From Terribacillus sp. FSL K6-0262 (GTDB lineage: Bacteria > Bacillota > Bacilli > Bacillales > Amphibacillaceae): DNA of 64,000 nt. The stretch covers positions 1,651,001-1,715,000 of the forward strand of contig NZ_CP150277.1 of NCBI RefSeq assembly GCF_037977385.1, written 5' to 3'. The notes under the pieces were generated by a model. It saw only the letters and a program-made list of their open reading frames with translations, was not told the origin of the DNA and did not search any database. The position numbers and the translations under genes were made by a program. Within the stretch, counting starts at the first letter, position 1. Each line of letters starts with the position of its first letter. Of the stretch, positions 17,619 through 31,427 are shown one piece after another.

Positions 17619-17734
17619 ACATTCATCTCCCCCTTAGGCTATATCAATTCTCCATAAGGGCACCAAACCCTTCTAGTTTTTAAAATATTATTTCTATTGA
17701 AAAAAATCTGTTAATTCGTTAGATTATGTACTAT

Positions 17735-17768
17735 AAAAAAGAAACGACGCCGATTTTGGCGTCGTCTC
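17735..17768 (-). terminator. Terminator of guaB
   Basis: An 8-10 bp stem (about 17743-17751 with 17758-17767) is followed on the minus strand by TTTCTTTTTT, 15 bases past the guaB stop. Confidence 0.85.
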
Positions 17769-17782
17769 AAGTATGAATAAGA

Positions 17783-19285
<1,503 letters not shown>

Positions 19286-19328
19286 TTATATATGGTTAAA
19301 ATACTGCTATTAAAACCTATTTCTACTT

Positions 19329-19357
19329 ACAATACGCCAAGATGCGCGGTTTTTCAA
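19329..19357 (-). promoter_or_regulatory. Promoter of guaB
   Basis: Minus-strand TTGAAA (19352-19357), a 17-base spacer and TATTGT (19329-19334) lie about 70 bases upstream of the guaB start. Confidence 0.6.
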
Positions 19358-19393
19358 CTATATGAGCACTTAAAAAATATTGGAGGATTCTGT

Positions 19394-20350
19394 ATGCATG
19401 ATGAAAACGTATCCACCTTCTTTTCTTATCTTGAAGCAGAGGATGCAGCTCTTACCTTCCTGCAAAACAGCTACCGGCATCTCGACATACCAGATGCAGA
19501 AACACGCAGCTACCAGAATATTTCCGCTTTCCTAGCTTATCTGGAACACGGCAAGTCTTATTACGCCTATGGAAAAAACGCTCCGCTATTGATGAAACCT
19601 GTTTTATTATTTTACGGAATGACCCATTTTATGAAGGCTAGTTTGCTCCTGACACGCCCTGCCTATCCGGAATCCACTGCTGATTTGGCACATGGCCTCT
19701 CCACCAGGAAGCGAAAAAAACGGGATTATCAGTTCATCCTGGATGAAGTCATGTTACAGCAGCGCGGCTTATTCCCGTATTTTTCCCGTTATGTGTGCAA
19801 GCGGGACATCCCGGCTGTCAAAAAGGTTTCCATGGGGGATATGCTGCGGCTTATACCTGAACTCCAGGATCTCCTTTCCTTGCAGCAGGAAAAAAGGAGT
19901 CTCGTCGAAGCAGGCAGGAAAAAAGATATCATCGTACTTCCGGATTGCTTACTCGACGACTTCCAATATACAAAACGCCGCTTTTTGGCATTCCTGCAAT
20001 CATACTCCTACCAGGCAACCGAACAGGCGCCGCTTTCCCTGCAGCCGCCGGACTCCCTTTGGCAGGCTGCAGGGCCCCTGTTTTACAATCCATTAAGCCA
20101 GCAATACTATTTTATCCGGCAAAGCTATTGGAGCGGCTTTCATGAATGCATGGCCCATTATGCACTTTCCTACAATTTAAGCATGATATGCCGCTATGAA
20201 GCGGAATGGTGGATGGATCTATTGCATATCAACCGGCGTAATGAATATCCGCTCATCATGCGTTTTCTGGAAATCACTGCGGATAAATTCCCCTTATTGA
20301 TAGGATCGTATATGCTGAAGCATTTCCAGGATATAAAAAAAGCACGCTAG
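19394..20350 (+). CDS. yaaC: YaaC-like protein
   Basis: A 318-aa soluble protein similar to B. subtilis YaaC, which also lies next to guaB in opposite orientation; function unknown. I see no catalytic motif; recurring aromatic stretches (LLFYGMTHFMKASLLL, HECMAHYALSYNLSM) suggest an alpha-helical fold. I start at ATG 19394, 5 bases after TTGGAGGA; the frame upstream lacks a ribosome-binding site. It is head-on to replication. Its last codons form one arm of the terminator used by the convergent HD-GYP gene. Confidence 0.8.
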   Translation: MHDENVSTFFSYLEAEDAALTFLQNSYRHLDIPDAETRSYQNISAFLAYLEHGKSYYAYGKNAPLLMKPVLLFYGMTHFMKASLLLTRPAYPESTADLAHGLSTRKRKKRDYQFILDEVMLQQRGLFPYFSRYVCKRDIPAVKKVSMGDMLRLIPELQDLLSLQQEKRSLVEAGRKKDIIVLPDCLLDDFQYTKRRFLAFLQSYSYQATEQAPLSLQPPDSLWQAAGPLFYNPLSQQYYFIRQSYWSGFHECMAHYALSYNLSMICRYEAEWWMDLLHINRRNEYPLIMRFLEITADKFPLLIGSYMLKHFQDIKKAR

Positions 20351-20361
20351 TCAGCGTGCTT
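20334..20361 (-). terminator. Terminator of the HD-GYP gene, embedded in the yaaC 3' end
   Basis: A 9-bp stem (20340-20348 with 20353-20361) followed on the minus strand by seven T. The T run and one stem arm are inside the yaaC coding sequence. Confidence 0.85.
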
Positions 20362-21461
20362 CATCTCGAAATGATCTCAGTGATGCATATATGCGGCATA
20401 TCCTTCAAGGCTTTGACTTGCCCGGTCTGCTCCTCGCGGACCATCGGCCTGGCAGGATGGTTGTTATCCGTGAAGACGACCTCTGCGATCTCCCCGGTGG
20501 ATAACCTGACCTTCGTATTTTGCTGGGCATCGACAAATGCCTGGATGAAATGCTTGATCATCACTGGATCAAAGCGCTTGAATTGTTCCTTCAGAATGAT
20601 ATCGACCGCTTCATATGGTGATACGGCAGCTTGATAAGGCCGATTGGATATCAAAGCGTGATAAGTATCGCAAATCGAGAGGAGACTGGCAAATGGGTGT
20701 ATCTTCTCCTTCGGTAATCGCAGCGGATAACCCGTCCCATCTGCTTGCTCGTGATGCTGAAGGATGGCAAGCTTCGCTTTGGACGAAAGGATGGAGGCAT
20801 CCTCAACCATCCGATAGGACAAAGTGGGATGCCGCTGGACATCAACCAGGTCCTTGTCATGAAGACGACGTTTCTGGATATGATAAGGCTGTTTTAGTTT
20901 GGACATACCGCAATCAGCCAGGAAAGCAGCCAAACCGATTTGCTTGATGTCAGCTTCAGGGAAATTGGCTCTTTGCAATACAGCCGCCACAAGAGCGGCT
21001 GTGCCTGCTGCATGCTCCGGCAGGTAATCGGATTGCTCACGATATGCGGGCAGATTGAAAACATTGCCGTCCCACTTGCGGACCTTCTCCAAAACAGGAA
21101 GAATATGATTCCGATGCAAGGGGATATCCACAGCACCGCCATGCTGCCAAGTATGGAAATGCTTTTGGTAGCCTTCAATGGCTTCTGCATATGCATCCAA
21201 AAAATGCACTTCTGTTATCGTATCTGGATTGCTTACGAAAGACTCTTCCTTAGGAATGAACGTACTGCCATCAGACAAATGACTTGCGACCGTCACTTCC
21301 TTCACGAGCAGCTTCCGTAAATAGAAAACTTCCGTATCAGTCAGTATGGTCTTACTTTTTATGAGTGGCAGGCCGCTTTTACCCATGACATCGGCTGTCA
21401 CGATACAGCCAGCGACGAGTTGATTGGCTGAGACGATCATATTCCGCATCCTTTCATCCAA
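20361..21461 (-). CDS. HD-GYP domain protein with degenerate metal site
   Basis: A 366-aa soluble protein. The C-terminal half resembles HD-GYP cyclic-di-GMP phosphodiesterases: His150, His211, HHE at 236-238, DGTGYP at 241-246 and CDTYHALISNRPYQ. The defining HD pair is altered: the sequence reads FLADCGMSKL (180-189), so the histidine is Ala182 while Asp183 remains. Loss of a metal ligand suggests weak or no hydrolase activity, possibly a sensor or scaffold role. It follows gyrA with a terminator between, and is a common gyrA neighbour in Bacillaceae. The N-terminal 110 residues have no recognised domain. Confidence 0.85.
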   Translation of the reverse strand: MDERMRNMIVSANQLVAGCIVTADVMGKSGLPLIKSKTILTDTEVFYLRKLLVKEVTVASHLSDGSTFIPKEESFVSNPDTITEVHFLDAYAEAIEGYQKHFHTWQHGGAVDIPLHRNHILPVLEKVRKWDGNVFNLPAYREQSDYLPEHAAGTAALVAAVLQRANFPEADIKQIGLAAFLADCGMSKLKQPYHIQKRRLHDKDLVDVQRHPTLSYRMVEDASILSSKAKLAILQHHEQADGTGYPLRLPKEKIHPFASLLSICDTYHALISNRPYQAAVSPYEAVDIILKEQFKRFDPVMIKHFIQAFVDAQQNTKVRLSTGEIAEVVFTDNNHPARPMVREEQTGQVKALKDMPHICITEIISR

Positions 21462-21473
21462 TGGTTATGTAAA

Positions 21474-21513
21474 AAAAGCATTCCCACCACTATGGGAGCG
21501 GGAATGCTTTTTA
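21474..21513 (-). terminator. Terminator of gyrA
   Basis: A 12-bp stem (21474-21485 with 21500-21511) touches the gyrA stop and is followed on the minus strand by further T residues. Confidence 0.88.
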
Positions 21514-24030
21514 TCAATCTTGTTCCGGATCATCTGTCTCCGCTTCCACTGGTTCCTCCAGCATCTCACCAGAAACAGCCTCGATCTCTTCTTCTTGTTC
21601 TTTATCAATCCTGGCAACAGTGGCTACTGCTTCATTCTCCTGAATACGAATCAGGATGACACCCTGTGTATTCCGGCCGGTAACCGAGATACTGGAAACA
21701 GGCATCCGGATCAGTACACCGGAAACAGTGATGATCATGATATCTTCTTCACCAGTAACTGGTTTGGCTGATACCATCTGTCCTGTTTTTTCCGTGATTT
21801 TGGATGTCAGGATCCCTTTACCGCCTCGGTTTGTAATACGATATTCCGATTCAGGCGTCCGTTTCCCGAAGCCTTTTTCGGTAACATTCAGGATGTCCAC
21901 ACCTTCATCGAGGATATCCATCGATACGACGGAATCATCATCCCCGCGCAGGGTTATCCCTTTGACACCGGCAGCTGTACGGCCCATTGGTCGAATCTGT
22001 TCCTCAGGGAAACGGATCAGATAACCGTTTTTCGTCGCAATCATGATATGTTTATGGCCATCTGTCATACGGACAGAAATCAATTCATCATCCTCACGCA
22101 AGTTCAATGCGATCAGACCGCCCTTACGTATATTGGCGAATTGGGAAAGTGTCGTCCGTTTGGAGATGCCATGTTTTGTCGTAAACACCAAGAACCAATC
22201 ATCGGCAAATTCCTTCACCGGGATCAAGGCATTGATCCATTCGCCCTTCTCGATTTCCAGCATATTGATGATCGGGATACCTTTTGCCGTCCGGCTGAAT
22301 TCAGGTACTTCATAACCTTTGGCGCGGTATACTTTCCCTTTGTTCGTGAAGAACAGGATCGTATCATGCGTGCTGGTGGAAATCAGATGTTCAACGAAGT
22401 CATCTTCATTCGTACCCATGCCTTGGATACCACGGCCGCCGCGTCCTTGACTGCGGTAAGTGGAGGAAGGCAGGCGTTTGATGTAGCCTTGATGCGTCAA
22501 TGTGATGACGACATTCTCTTCAGGGATAAGTGCCTCGTCCTCGATGAAGTCGGTTCCGCCGATAACGATTTCCGTACGGCGTTCATCACCGAAGCGCTCC
22601 TTGATTTCAGTCAGTTCCTCACGAATGATCTCAAGCACTTTCTCTTCATCGGCAAGAATGGCTTTAAGCTCAGCGATCAGCTTAACCAGCTCTTGATACT
22701 CATCTTCGATCTTATCGCGCTCCAAACCAGTCAAGCGCTGCAGCCGCATATCAAGGATCGCTTGAGCCTGTTTGTCGGAGAGCTCGAAACGCTCCATCAA
22801 AGCCTCACGGGCAATGTCCGTTGTTTGGGAACCGCGGATCAGGCTGATGATTTCATCCAGATTATCAAGTGCGATTCGCAAACCTTCCAGGATATGCGCC
22901 CTGGCTTCCGCTTTGCGCAATTCGAATTCCGTTCTGCGGCGGATGACGACTTGCTGGTGGTCCAAATAATGCTTCAGCGTCTGCTTCAGGTTGAGGATCT
23001 GTGGTTTATCATCCACAAGGGCAAGGATATTGATCCCGAAGGATGTCTGCAGAGCTGTATGCTTGTACAGATTATTCAGGATTACATTCGGATTCGCATC
23101 CCGGCGGACCTCGATCACGACCCGCATACCGTTCCGGTCTGATTCATCACGCAAATCTGTAATTCCCTCGATACGCTTATCACGAACAAGCTCGGCAATC
23201 TTCTCGACAAGCCGTGCCTTGTTCACCTGATAAGGAAGTTCCGTCACGAGGATGGTCGATTTGCCATTGTCATGCTCGATGATTTCGGTCTTTGCCCGGA
23301 TTGTGATCGAACCGCGGCCCGTTTCATAAGCCTTGCGGATGCCGCTTCGTCCCAGGATCTGGGCTGCGGTAGGAAAGTCCGGTCCGAAGATATAATCATC
23401 CATCAATTCCTCGATCGTGATATCCGGATTTTTACTAAGGGCCAAAACCGCATCGATCGTTTCATTCAGGTTATGCGGCGGAATGTTTGTCGCCATGCCG
23501 ACCGCAATACCCGAAGCGCCGTTCACAAGCAGGTTCGGGAACCGTGCCGGCAATACAAGCGGCTGCTTCTCCGAGCCATCATAGTTATCGCCATAATCGA
23601 TCGTATCCTTGTTGATATCACGCAATAGTTCCATGGATATCTTGGACATCCTTGCTTCCGTATACCGCATTGCCGCCGCTGAGTCACCGTCCACCGAACC
23701 GAAGTTCCCGTGTCCGTCCACGAGCATATAGCGATAACTGAAATCCTGCGCCATACGGACCATCGCTTCATACACAGCCGAGTCGCCGTGCGGGTGGTAT
23801 TTACCGATTACTTCCCCGACGATACGGGCCGATTTCTTGTATGCCTTATCGGCATGCATCCCCAGATCATGCAATGCATAAAGGATCCTGCGATGAACCG
23901 GCTTCAAGCCGTCCCGCGCATCTGGCAAGGCACGTGCTACGATAACGCTCATTGCATAGTCAAGGAACGATGTACGCATTTCCTGACTTATATCTCTTTC
24001 TTGCACACTTGGACGTAATTCATCCGCCAT
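21514..24030 (-). CDS. gyrA: DNA gyrase subunit A
   Basis: An 838-aa type II topoisomerase subunit that, with GyrB, introduces negative supercoils. The catalytic tyrosine lies in [12 protein letters not shown] (about residue 123), the quinolone-resistance segment reads [12 protein letters not shown] with wild-type Ser and Glu, and the C-terminal beta-pinwheel has the GyrA box [12 protein letters not shown] start at ATG 24030, after AGGAGGT; a start six codons upstream would overlap that site. The C-terminus is acidic. It follows gyrB by 43 bases in the dnaA operon order. Confidence 0.97.
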   Translation of the reverse strand: MADELRPSVQERDISQEMRTSFLDYAMSVIVARALPDARDGLKPVHRRILYALHDLGMHADKAYKKSARIVGEVIGKYHPHGDSAVYEAMVRMAQDFSYRYMLVDGHGNFGSVDGDSAAAMRYTEARMSKISMELLRDINKDTIDYGDNYDGSEKQPLVLPARFPNLLVNGASGIAVGMATNIPPHNLNETIDAVLALSKNPDITIEELMDDYIFGPDFPTAAQILGRSGIRKAYETGRGSITIRAKTEIIEHDNGKSTILVTELPYQVNKARLVEKIAELVRDKRIEGITDLRDESDRNGMRVVIEVRRDANPNVILNNLYKHTALQTSFGINILALVDDKPQILNLKQTLKHYLDHQQVVIRRRTEFELRKAEARAHILEGLRIALDNLDEIISLIRGSQTTDIAREALMERFELSDKQAQAILDMRLQRLTGLERDKIEDEYQELVKLIAELKAILADEEKVLEIIREELTEIKERFGDERRTEIVIGGTDFIEDEALIPEENVVITLTHQGYIKRLPSSTYRSQGRGGRGIQGMGTNEDDFVEHLISTSTHDTILFFTNKGKVYRAKGYEVPEFSRTAKGIPIINMLEIEKGEWINALIPVKEFADDWFLVFTTKHGISKRTTLSQFANIRKGGLIALNLREDDELISVRMTDGHKHIMIATKNGYLIRFPEEQIRPMGRTAAGVKGITLRGDDDSVVSMDILDEGVDILNVTEKGFGKRTPESEYRITNRGGKGILTSKITEKTGQMVSAKPVTGEEDIMIITVSGVLIRMPVSSISVTGRNTQGVILIRIQENEAVATVARIDKEQEEEIEAVSGEMLEEPVEAETDDPEQD

Positions 24031-24073
24031 GCGAAAACCTCCTGTCAAATTGCCGGTACCAATTCATGATTGG

Positions 24074-26266
<2,193 letters not shown>

Positions 26267-26267
<1 letters not shown>

Positions 26268-27391
26268 CAGATCCCTCCCGATTCACTCACAAGCTTCCCT
26301 GATTTTATCGTGAACAGTTCGGCCTGCTTCAATGTTTCATGCTGTATTCCCGATACATTCGTAGTCGAGACAAAGGTCTGGACTTTTCCTTGTATCGTCT
26401 CGAGCAGATGGGACTGCCTGCTGTCATCGAGTTCACTCAAGACATCATCCAGCAAAAGAATCGGATAATCCCCGACTTCCCTGTAAATCAGCTCTATCTC
26501 GGCAAGCTTCAGCGATAATGCCGTCGTGCGCTGCTGCCCCTGTGAACCGAAAGCCTGAACATCTTTCCCATTCACATAAAAAGACAGGTCATCGCGATGG
26601 GGGCCTGCTAGTGTTGTCCCTCTTTCCACTTCACGCGTCCGTAATTCAGAGAATTTCTCCTCATAGGCTATTCTAAGCGTTTCCTTATCGGATTCTTCTG
26701 ATACGTGCAGATTGGAAAGATATTCTATATCCAGCGTCTCCAGTCCCGTCGTGATGCCCTGATGGATGGGCTGTGCCCATTTACGGAGCAATCCCAGGAA
26801 GAGGAAACGTTTTTCTAAAATGATGGCAGCGTGCTCTATCAGCTGCTCCGTCAGCACATCAAGCATGGTCGGGTCAGCTTGGCGCCGCTGCAGGAGCTTC
26901 AGCAGATGATTCCGCTGCTTCAATACTTTTTGATATTGTCCAAGATGGTGGATATAGACCGGCTGGATCTGGCCGATCTCCATATCAATAAAACGCCTGC
27001 GAATTTGCGGACTGCCTTTCACCAGGTTCAGATCCTCAGGAGCGAACATGACGACATTGAGCGCCCCGATATAATCACTTAGGCGTTTTTGTTCCAGATG
27101 ATTCAGTTTTGCTTTCTTCCCCTTGGACGATAAGACGATCTCAAGCGGAAAACGCTGCTTCCGCTTCAGGATGTTCCCTTCTATTTTAGCATAATCTTGG
27201 TCCCATTGGATAAGTTCTTTATCTTTGGGAGTGCGATGTGATTTGGAAAAGGCAAGCACATAGATGGCCTCCATCAAATTCGTCTTGCCCTGTGCATTCT
27301 CACCGATGATCACGTTCACTTTATCGTCGAATTGCAGCTGCAGCTTATCGTAATTCCGATAATGCGTAAGCGTTAGCTCTTGGATATGCAT
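26267..27391 (-). CDS. recF: DNA replication and repair protein RecF
   Basis: A 374-aa SMC-like ABC ATPase that loads RecA at gaps in single-stranded DNA. Walker A GENAQGKT is at 30-37; the signature [16 protein letters not shown] and Walker [15 protein letters not shown] are near 270-330. The stop shares bases with the remB start. It lies 31 bases past yaaA in the replication operon. Confidence 0.96.
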
Positions 27392-27422
27392 GCTCAGGTC
27401 CTTTCTCTATCCGGCAAAGCCG

Positions 27423-27644
27423 CTATGCCTTTTTGACAACGAATACCTCGGATGTCGCCGGCAGCTCGACACGGTCCTCCGGATAAAGCTTTCTGCCGCG
27501 CCTGTTTTCTTGCTCGCCATTCACCAGCACCGGATGATCAGCCAGATACAGCTTGACCATTCCGCCGCTTTCGACAGCATTCACTAGCTTCAGGAATTTC
27601 CCAAGCTGGATATATTCCGTGTTGATCTGAATTTCTTCGTTCAT
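27423..27644 (-). CDS. yaaA: S4-domain RNA-binding protein YaaA
   Basis: A 73-aa protein made of a single S4 RNA-binding domain (QLGKFLKLVNAVESGG, then a GRKLYPEDRVEL segment), as in B. subtilis YaaA (RlbA) between dnaN and recF. It is thought to act in ribosome or RNA metabolism. I start at ATG 27644, preceded by AGGAGAG; a longer upstream frame has no ribosome-binding site. Confidence 0.9.
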   Translation of the reverse strand: MNEEIQINTEYIQLGKFLKLVNAVESGGMVKLYLADHPVLVNGEQENRRGRKLYPEDRVELPATSEVFVVKKA

Positions 27645-27752
27645 TTCCGCTCTCCTAACTTTACGTTGCCTTCTTATCATTTTACTAAAGTATCCACAAC
27701 TTTGAAAGTTATTTTCATTATGTCCAAACCGCCGGGGCTTCATGTTATGCAC

Positions 27753-27785
27753 AGAAAAAAAGCACCGCCTCCAGGCAGTGCCTTT
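27753..27785 (-). terminator. Terminator between dnaN and yaaA
   Basis: A stem with GGCACTGCCT opposite AGGCGGTGC, one mismatch, followed on the minus strand by seven T, lies 18 bases past the dnaN stop. It may separate dnaA-dnaN from the recF-gyrB part of the cluster. Confidence 0.75.
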
Positions 27786-27802
27786 ATCCACATGTGCATA
27801 AA

Positions 27803-28945
27803 TCAGTAGGTCCTGACAGGTGTGATCAGCTGCAGCAGATCCTCATCATCGGTAGGACGGATGAGGAATGGGCGCATCGCACCAGTGAATTCGATTTTCA
27901 CTTGTTCGCTTTCGATGACCTTAAGCGCATCCATCATGTATTTCGCACTGAAACTGATGCGCAGTTCTTCTCCCGAGATTTCCTGGACAGTCACTTCTTC
28001 GACGACACGCCCAACTTCCGGGGAATTGGAGCTGATTTCCAGCTGACCAGATTCCTGTGTCACCAGCTTCACCACATTGTTCCTGTTTTCCTTCGCCAAA
28101 AGGGATGCCCGATCGATGGAACGAAGCAATTCCTTCGTGTCGATTTGAAGGGATGTTTTGCTTTCAGTCGGGATCAAACGGGATGTATCCGGATAATTCC
28201 CTTCCAGCAAACGAGATAGGAAATATAAATGCTTCGTACGGAACAAAATCTGGTTATTCGTGATCCGGATTTCGACAGGATCCTGGTTCTCATCGAGGAT
28301 TTTGTTCAATTCCGTCAAGCTTTTTCCTGGAATGACTACATTTTGGAAACCTAATGCAGCTTCATTTGTCGAAACAGGGATCCGACGGGATGCCAAACGA
28401 TGGCTGTCTGTCGCAACAAAATGCAAGTCGTCATCCTGGACACGAACATTCACACCCGTGAGTAAAGGGCGTGTTTCCTGTGTGGATACTGCAAAAACAG
28501 TTTCTTTGATGACATTTTTCAGCAAATCGGCAGGCAATTCAAAGCTATCTTCGCTGTGAAGCTTCGGCAGCTGCGGATATTCATCAGCATCCTGGCCATT
28601 CAATTTGAATTCAGCACTTCCAGAACGGATGGTCACGTTCAATTGTGCATCAGATTCGATTTCCACCGCATTCATAGGTACTTTCCGAACGATTTCGGGG
28701 AAATATTTCGCTTGCAGTACGATACTTCCAGGCTCGATCTGTTCTACATAGACAATGCCGTCTTCTTCTTTTGGGATGAAAGATTCGATGGAAATGTCGG
28801 AATCACTGCCTGTCAATGTGATCCCATCTTCTTTTGCTTCGATTTTCATTCCCGTCAAGATCGGAATAGCCGTTCTGGATGAGATTGCTTTGACAACATC
28901 CTGAATACTTGCTAAGAGCCGATCACGTTGTATGACAAATTTCAT
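27803..28945 (-). CDS. dnaN: DNA polymerase III beta sliding clamp
   Basis: A 380-aa ring-forming clamp that tethers the replicative polymerase to DNA. The three repeated clamp domains fit the length, and the C-terminus (MRPFLIRPTDDEDLLQLITPVRTY) is the usual partner-binding end. AGGAGGAACGC-type sequence precedes the ATG at 28945. It follows dnaA with the DnaA-trio/unwinding part of oriC between them. Confidence 0.97.
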   Translation of the reverse strand: MKFVIQRDRLLASIQDVVKAISSRTAIPILTGMKIEAKEDGITLTGSDSDISIESFIPKEEDGIVYVEQIEPGSIVLQAKYFPEIVRKVPMNAVEIESDAQLNVTIRSGSAEFKLNGQDADEYPQLPKLHSEDSFELPADLLKNVIKETVFAVSTQETRPLLTGVNVRVQDDDLHFVATDSHRLASRRIPVSTNEAALGFQNVVIPGKSLTELNKILDENQDPVEIRITNNQILFRTKHLYFLSRLLEGNYPDTSRLIPTESKTSLQIDTKELLRSIDRASLLAKENRNNVVKLVTQESGQLEISSNSPEVGRVVEEVTVQEISGEELRISFSAKYMMDALKVIESEQVKIEFTGAMRPFLIRPTDDEDLLQLITPVRTY

Positions 28946-29133
28946 GATAATTGCGTTCCTCCTATGGGGGGTTCTTCTTATTAATTATTATTTATAAAAA
29001 TACAGTAGCAGTAATAGGGCCTGTGATTATGTGGATAAGTATGAAAAAGCCCTGGAATACCAACAAAAATACCCTGTGGATAAAATGTGAATAAAAAAAG
29101 CGTTTATGCACGGTTATCCACAGGGTCCAAGCA
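28946..29133. other. oriC, dnaA-dnaN segment with unwinding element and DnaA-trios
   Basis: Perfect DnaA boxes (TTATCCACA or its complement) are at 29030-29038, 29075-29083 and 29114-29122, with a degenerate one at 29104-29112. Next to the first lie a GC-rich spacer, the repeat AGTAGCAGTAATAG (about 29005-29018) and an AT-rich stretch (about 28978-29002). This order, boxes then GC spacer then DnaA-trios then AT-rich tract, is the basal unwinding arrangement known from B. subtilis, so strand opening probably starts at the dnaN side. Confidence 0.9.
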
Positions 29134-30483
29134 TCAGAAAGATTTAAGCCTTTCTTTTATCTCATCGATTTCACGCTGCAGTTCTTCATCCTCACTCAAT
29201 AGTTTGGAGATTTTCTCATGCGCGTGGATCACGGTTGTATGGTCCCGGCCGCCGAATTCTTCTCCGATTTTCGGTAACGAAAAATCAGTCAGCTCCCTTG
29301 AGAGGAACATGGCTATCTGGCGAGGGAAAGCAATTGCCTTCGTCCGTTTTTTCGCACTGAATTCTTCCAAGCGGACATTGTAGCGCTCGCCGACTTGCTC
29401 CTGGATCGCATGGATCGTGATGACCTTCGGCTTCGAGCTGGGAATGATGTTTTTGAGTGCATCTGCTGCCAGGGAAGCATCAATATCCGAGTTGATAAGG
29501 GATGAATAAGCAACAACACGTATAAGGGCACCTTCCAGCTCCCGGATATTGGTATCTATTTGATTGGCAATGTACAGCATGACCTCGTTCGGTATATCCA
29601 AGCCCTCCGCCTTCGCTTTTTTACGAAGGATGGCAATGCGTGTCTCCAGATCCGGAGGAGTGATATCGGTGATCAATCCCCATTCAAAACGGGATCGCAG
29701 CCGATCTTCCAATGTCGGGATTTCCTTTGGCGGGCGGTCACTGGATATGATGATCTGCTTATTTTCTTCATGCAGGGCATTGAATGTATGGAAGAATTCC
29801 TCCTGCGTTTGTTCTTTTCCGGCCAGGAATTGAATATCATCTATGAGCAGGACGTCGATATTGCGGTATTTCGCCCGAAATTCCGCTGTTTTGTTATCCC
29901 TGATTGCATTGATGAATTCATTAGTGAACTTTTCAGAGGATAAGTAAACGACCTTTGCGCTTGGATTATGATCCAATACATAATGTCCGATTCCGTGCAT
30001 CAAGTGGGTTTTGCCAAGACCGACGCCACCATAGATGAATAACGGGTTATATGCTTTGGCAGGTGCTTCGGCAACAGCCAGGGAAGCAGCATGCGCAAAT
30101 CGGTTACCCGAGCCGATCACGAAAGTATCGAATGTATATTTGCTATTCAGCATGCTTTTTGGTGATTCTGTCAGGGTGTCACTTGCCGCTGATTTCTGAG
30201 GCATCGGCTGGCGGATGATTTCCTCCTCCTGCTGAAATTCCGGAATGATGAATTTTGTCTGCAGGCGATTGCCGGTCACTTCGTAAAGTGTATCCCCGAT
30301 CAGCGAGGAGTAGCTGCTTTCCAGCCAATCCCTGGCGAACTCGTTGGGAGCTTTGATCACTAATGTATCTTCTTCCAGTGCATAGGCCTGGGTATTTTTC
30401 AGCCATGTATCGAAGCTGGGCTTGCTTATCCGCTTCTCGATTGCTTGTAAGGTTTTTTTCCATAAATCTTGAATATTGTCCAA
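29134..30483 (-). CDS. dnaA: Chromosomal replication initiator protein DnaA
   Basis: A 449-aa AAA+ initiator that binds DnaA boxes and opens oriC. Domain I starts [12 protein letters not shown], Walker A is GGVGLGKTH, Walker B is LLIDDIQFL, and the C-terminal helix-turn-helix carries [16 protein letters not shown] choose the TTG at 30483, after AAAGGGGG, because it aligns with the B. subtilis N-terminus; the ATG eight bases further upstream is in another frame and the frame's own upstream ATG lacks a ribosome-binding site. The TTG start may keep DnaA levels low. Boxes upstream allow autorepression. Confidence 0.95.
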   Translation of the reverse strand: MDNIQDLWKKTLQAIEKRISKPSFDTWLKNTQAYALEEDTLVIKAPNEFARDWLESSYSSLIGDTLYEVTGNRLQTKFIIPEFQQEEEIIRQPMPQKSAASDTLTESPKSMLNSKYTFDTFVIGSGNRFAHAASLAVAEAPAKAYNPLFIYGGVGLGKTHLMHGIGHYVLDHNPSAKVVYLSSEKFTNEFINAIRDNKTAEFRAKYRNIDVLLIDDIQFLAGKEQTQEEFFHTFNALHEENKQIIISSDRPPKEIPTLEDRLRSRFEWGLITDITPPDLETRIAILRKKAKAEGLDIPNEVMLYIANQIDTNIRELEGALIRVVAYSSLINSDIDASLAADALKNIIPSSKPKVITIHAIQEQVGERYNVRLEEFSAKKRTKAIAFPRQIAMFLSRELTDFSLPKIGEEFGGRDHTTVIHAHEKISKLLSEDEELQREIDEIKERLKSF

Positions 30484-30599
30484 CAGGCATCCCCCTTTCT
30501 GAGAAAAAATGAAAGAAGCAGTCACTTTCGATTAAGGAACTGCATCATGATAGGTAGTAAAAGGCCTTTTCAAGACATGCAAACAGAATTTTACGCATG

Positions 30600-30990
30600 C
30601 AAAAAGGCCGTGCACATAATTATATGGATGTGGATAAAAAATCCGCAGAATAGCGGTGTTGGAACGACTTTTTCAGTTGCTCACATATCTGTTGATAACT
30701 GCATCTACAAGCCTGTGAATAGATGTCCACAGTTTATCCACAATCTGTGGATAATGGATTTCCCCAATCGGTTTATCCAATCATTAAAACACAGATATGA
30801 TAACAGAATAATCCTTGTCTTGCAATGCTTAATCGACACTTATCCACAAATGCCGGCGATTGTAGACAAAAAGTATCCACAGCATGCGATTATGTGTGTA
30901 AGCTGTCGAAAACTTGTGTGGAAAAAGTTATGCACAGGGTTACTAGATTAACATGGCTTGTGGATAAAAGGAAGACGGGATACAGCAAAA
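30600..30990. other. oriC, DnaA-box cluster upstream of dnaA
   Basis: Perfect boxes lie at 30629-30637, 30734-30742, 30746-30754, 30840-30848 and 30959-30967, with near matches at 30772-30780, 30873-30881, 30917-30925 and 30928-30936. Two perfect boxes at 30734-30754 are inverted, 3 bases apart. This matches the incA/incB part of a bipartite Bacillus origin. The whole 30484-31093 gap contains no gene; it also holds the dnaA and rpmH promoters. Confidence 0.93.
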
Positions 30991-30998
30991 ATGATAGG

Positions 30999-31227
<229 letters not shown>

Positions 31228-31228
<1 letters not shown>

Positions 31229-31257
31229 GGCCACTTACGTATGTAGTGGTCTTTTTG
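31228..31257 (+). terminator. Terminator after rpmH (probably partial)
   Basis: AGGCCACT pairs with AGTGGTCT (31228-31252), followed by five T. Since rnpA has no obvious strong promoter, read-through is likely. Confidence 0.7.
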
Positions 31258-31319
31258 ACTTTATATACTGATCAGTGGAACAGACGCAGCTTGCTAGCTG
31301 TGCTTTTACAAAGAGTGGA

Positions 31320-31365
31320 GAAGGAGAATAAACTACAAGCTTAAATGCCGCGTTTATTCTCCTTC
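31320..31365 (+). repeat. 14-bp inverted repeat in the rpmH-rnpA spacer
   Basis: GAAGGAGAATAAAC (31320-31333) pairs perfectly with 31352-31365 across an 18-base loop. The left arm contains a Shine-Dalgarno-like GAAGGAG and the right arm is followed by only three T. It could be an RNase processing site, attenuator or mRNA stabiliser. Confidence 0.6.
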
Positions 31366-31427
31366 TTTCAAATTGAACACTATTTGATGAACATTATTTC
31401 AAATAGGCATGCTTGAGGGGACCCTCC

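Noticed and set aside
22048..23142. 364-codon open frame opposite gyrA
   Set aside because: Antisense shadow of gyrA; composition and lack of a ribosome-binding site argue against coding.
30179..30490. Alternative-frame ATG (MPVGQYSRF) overlapping the dnaA start
   Set aside because: The dnaA frame from the TTG matches the conserved N-terminus; the other frame has no recognisable product.
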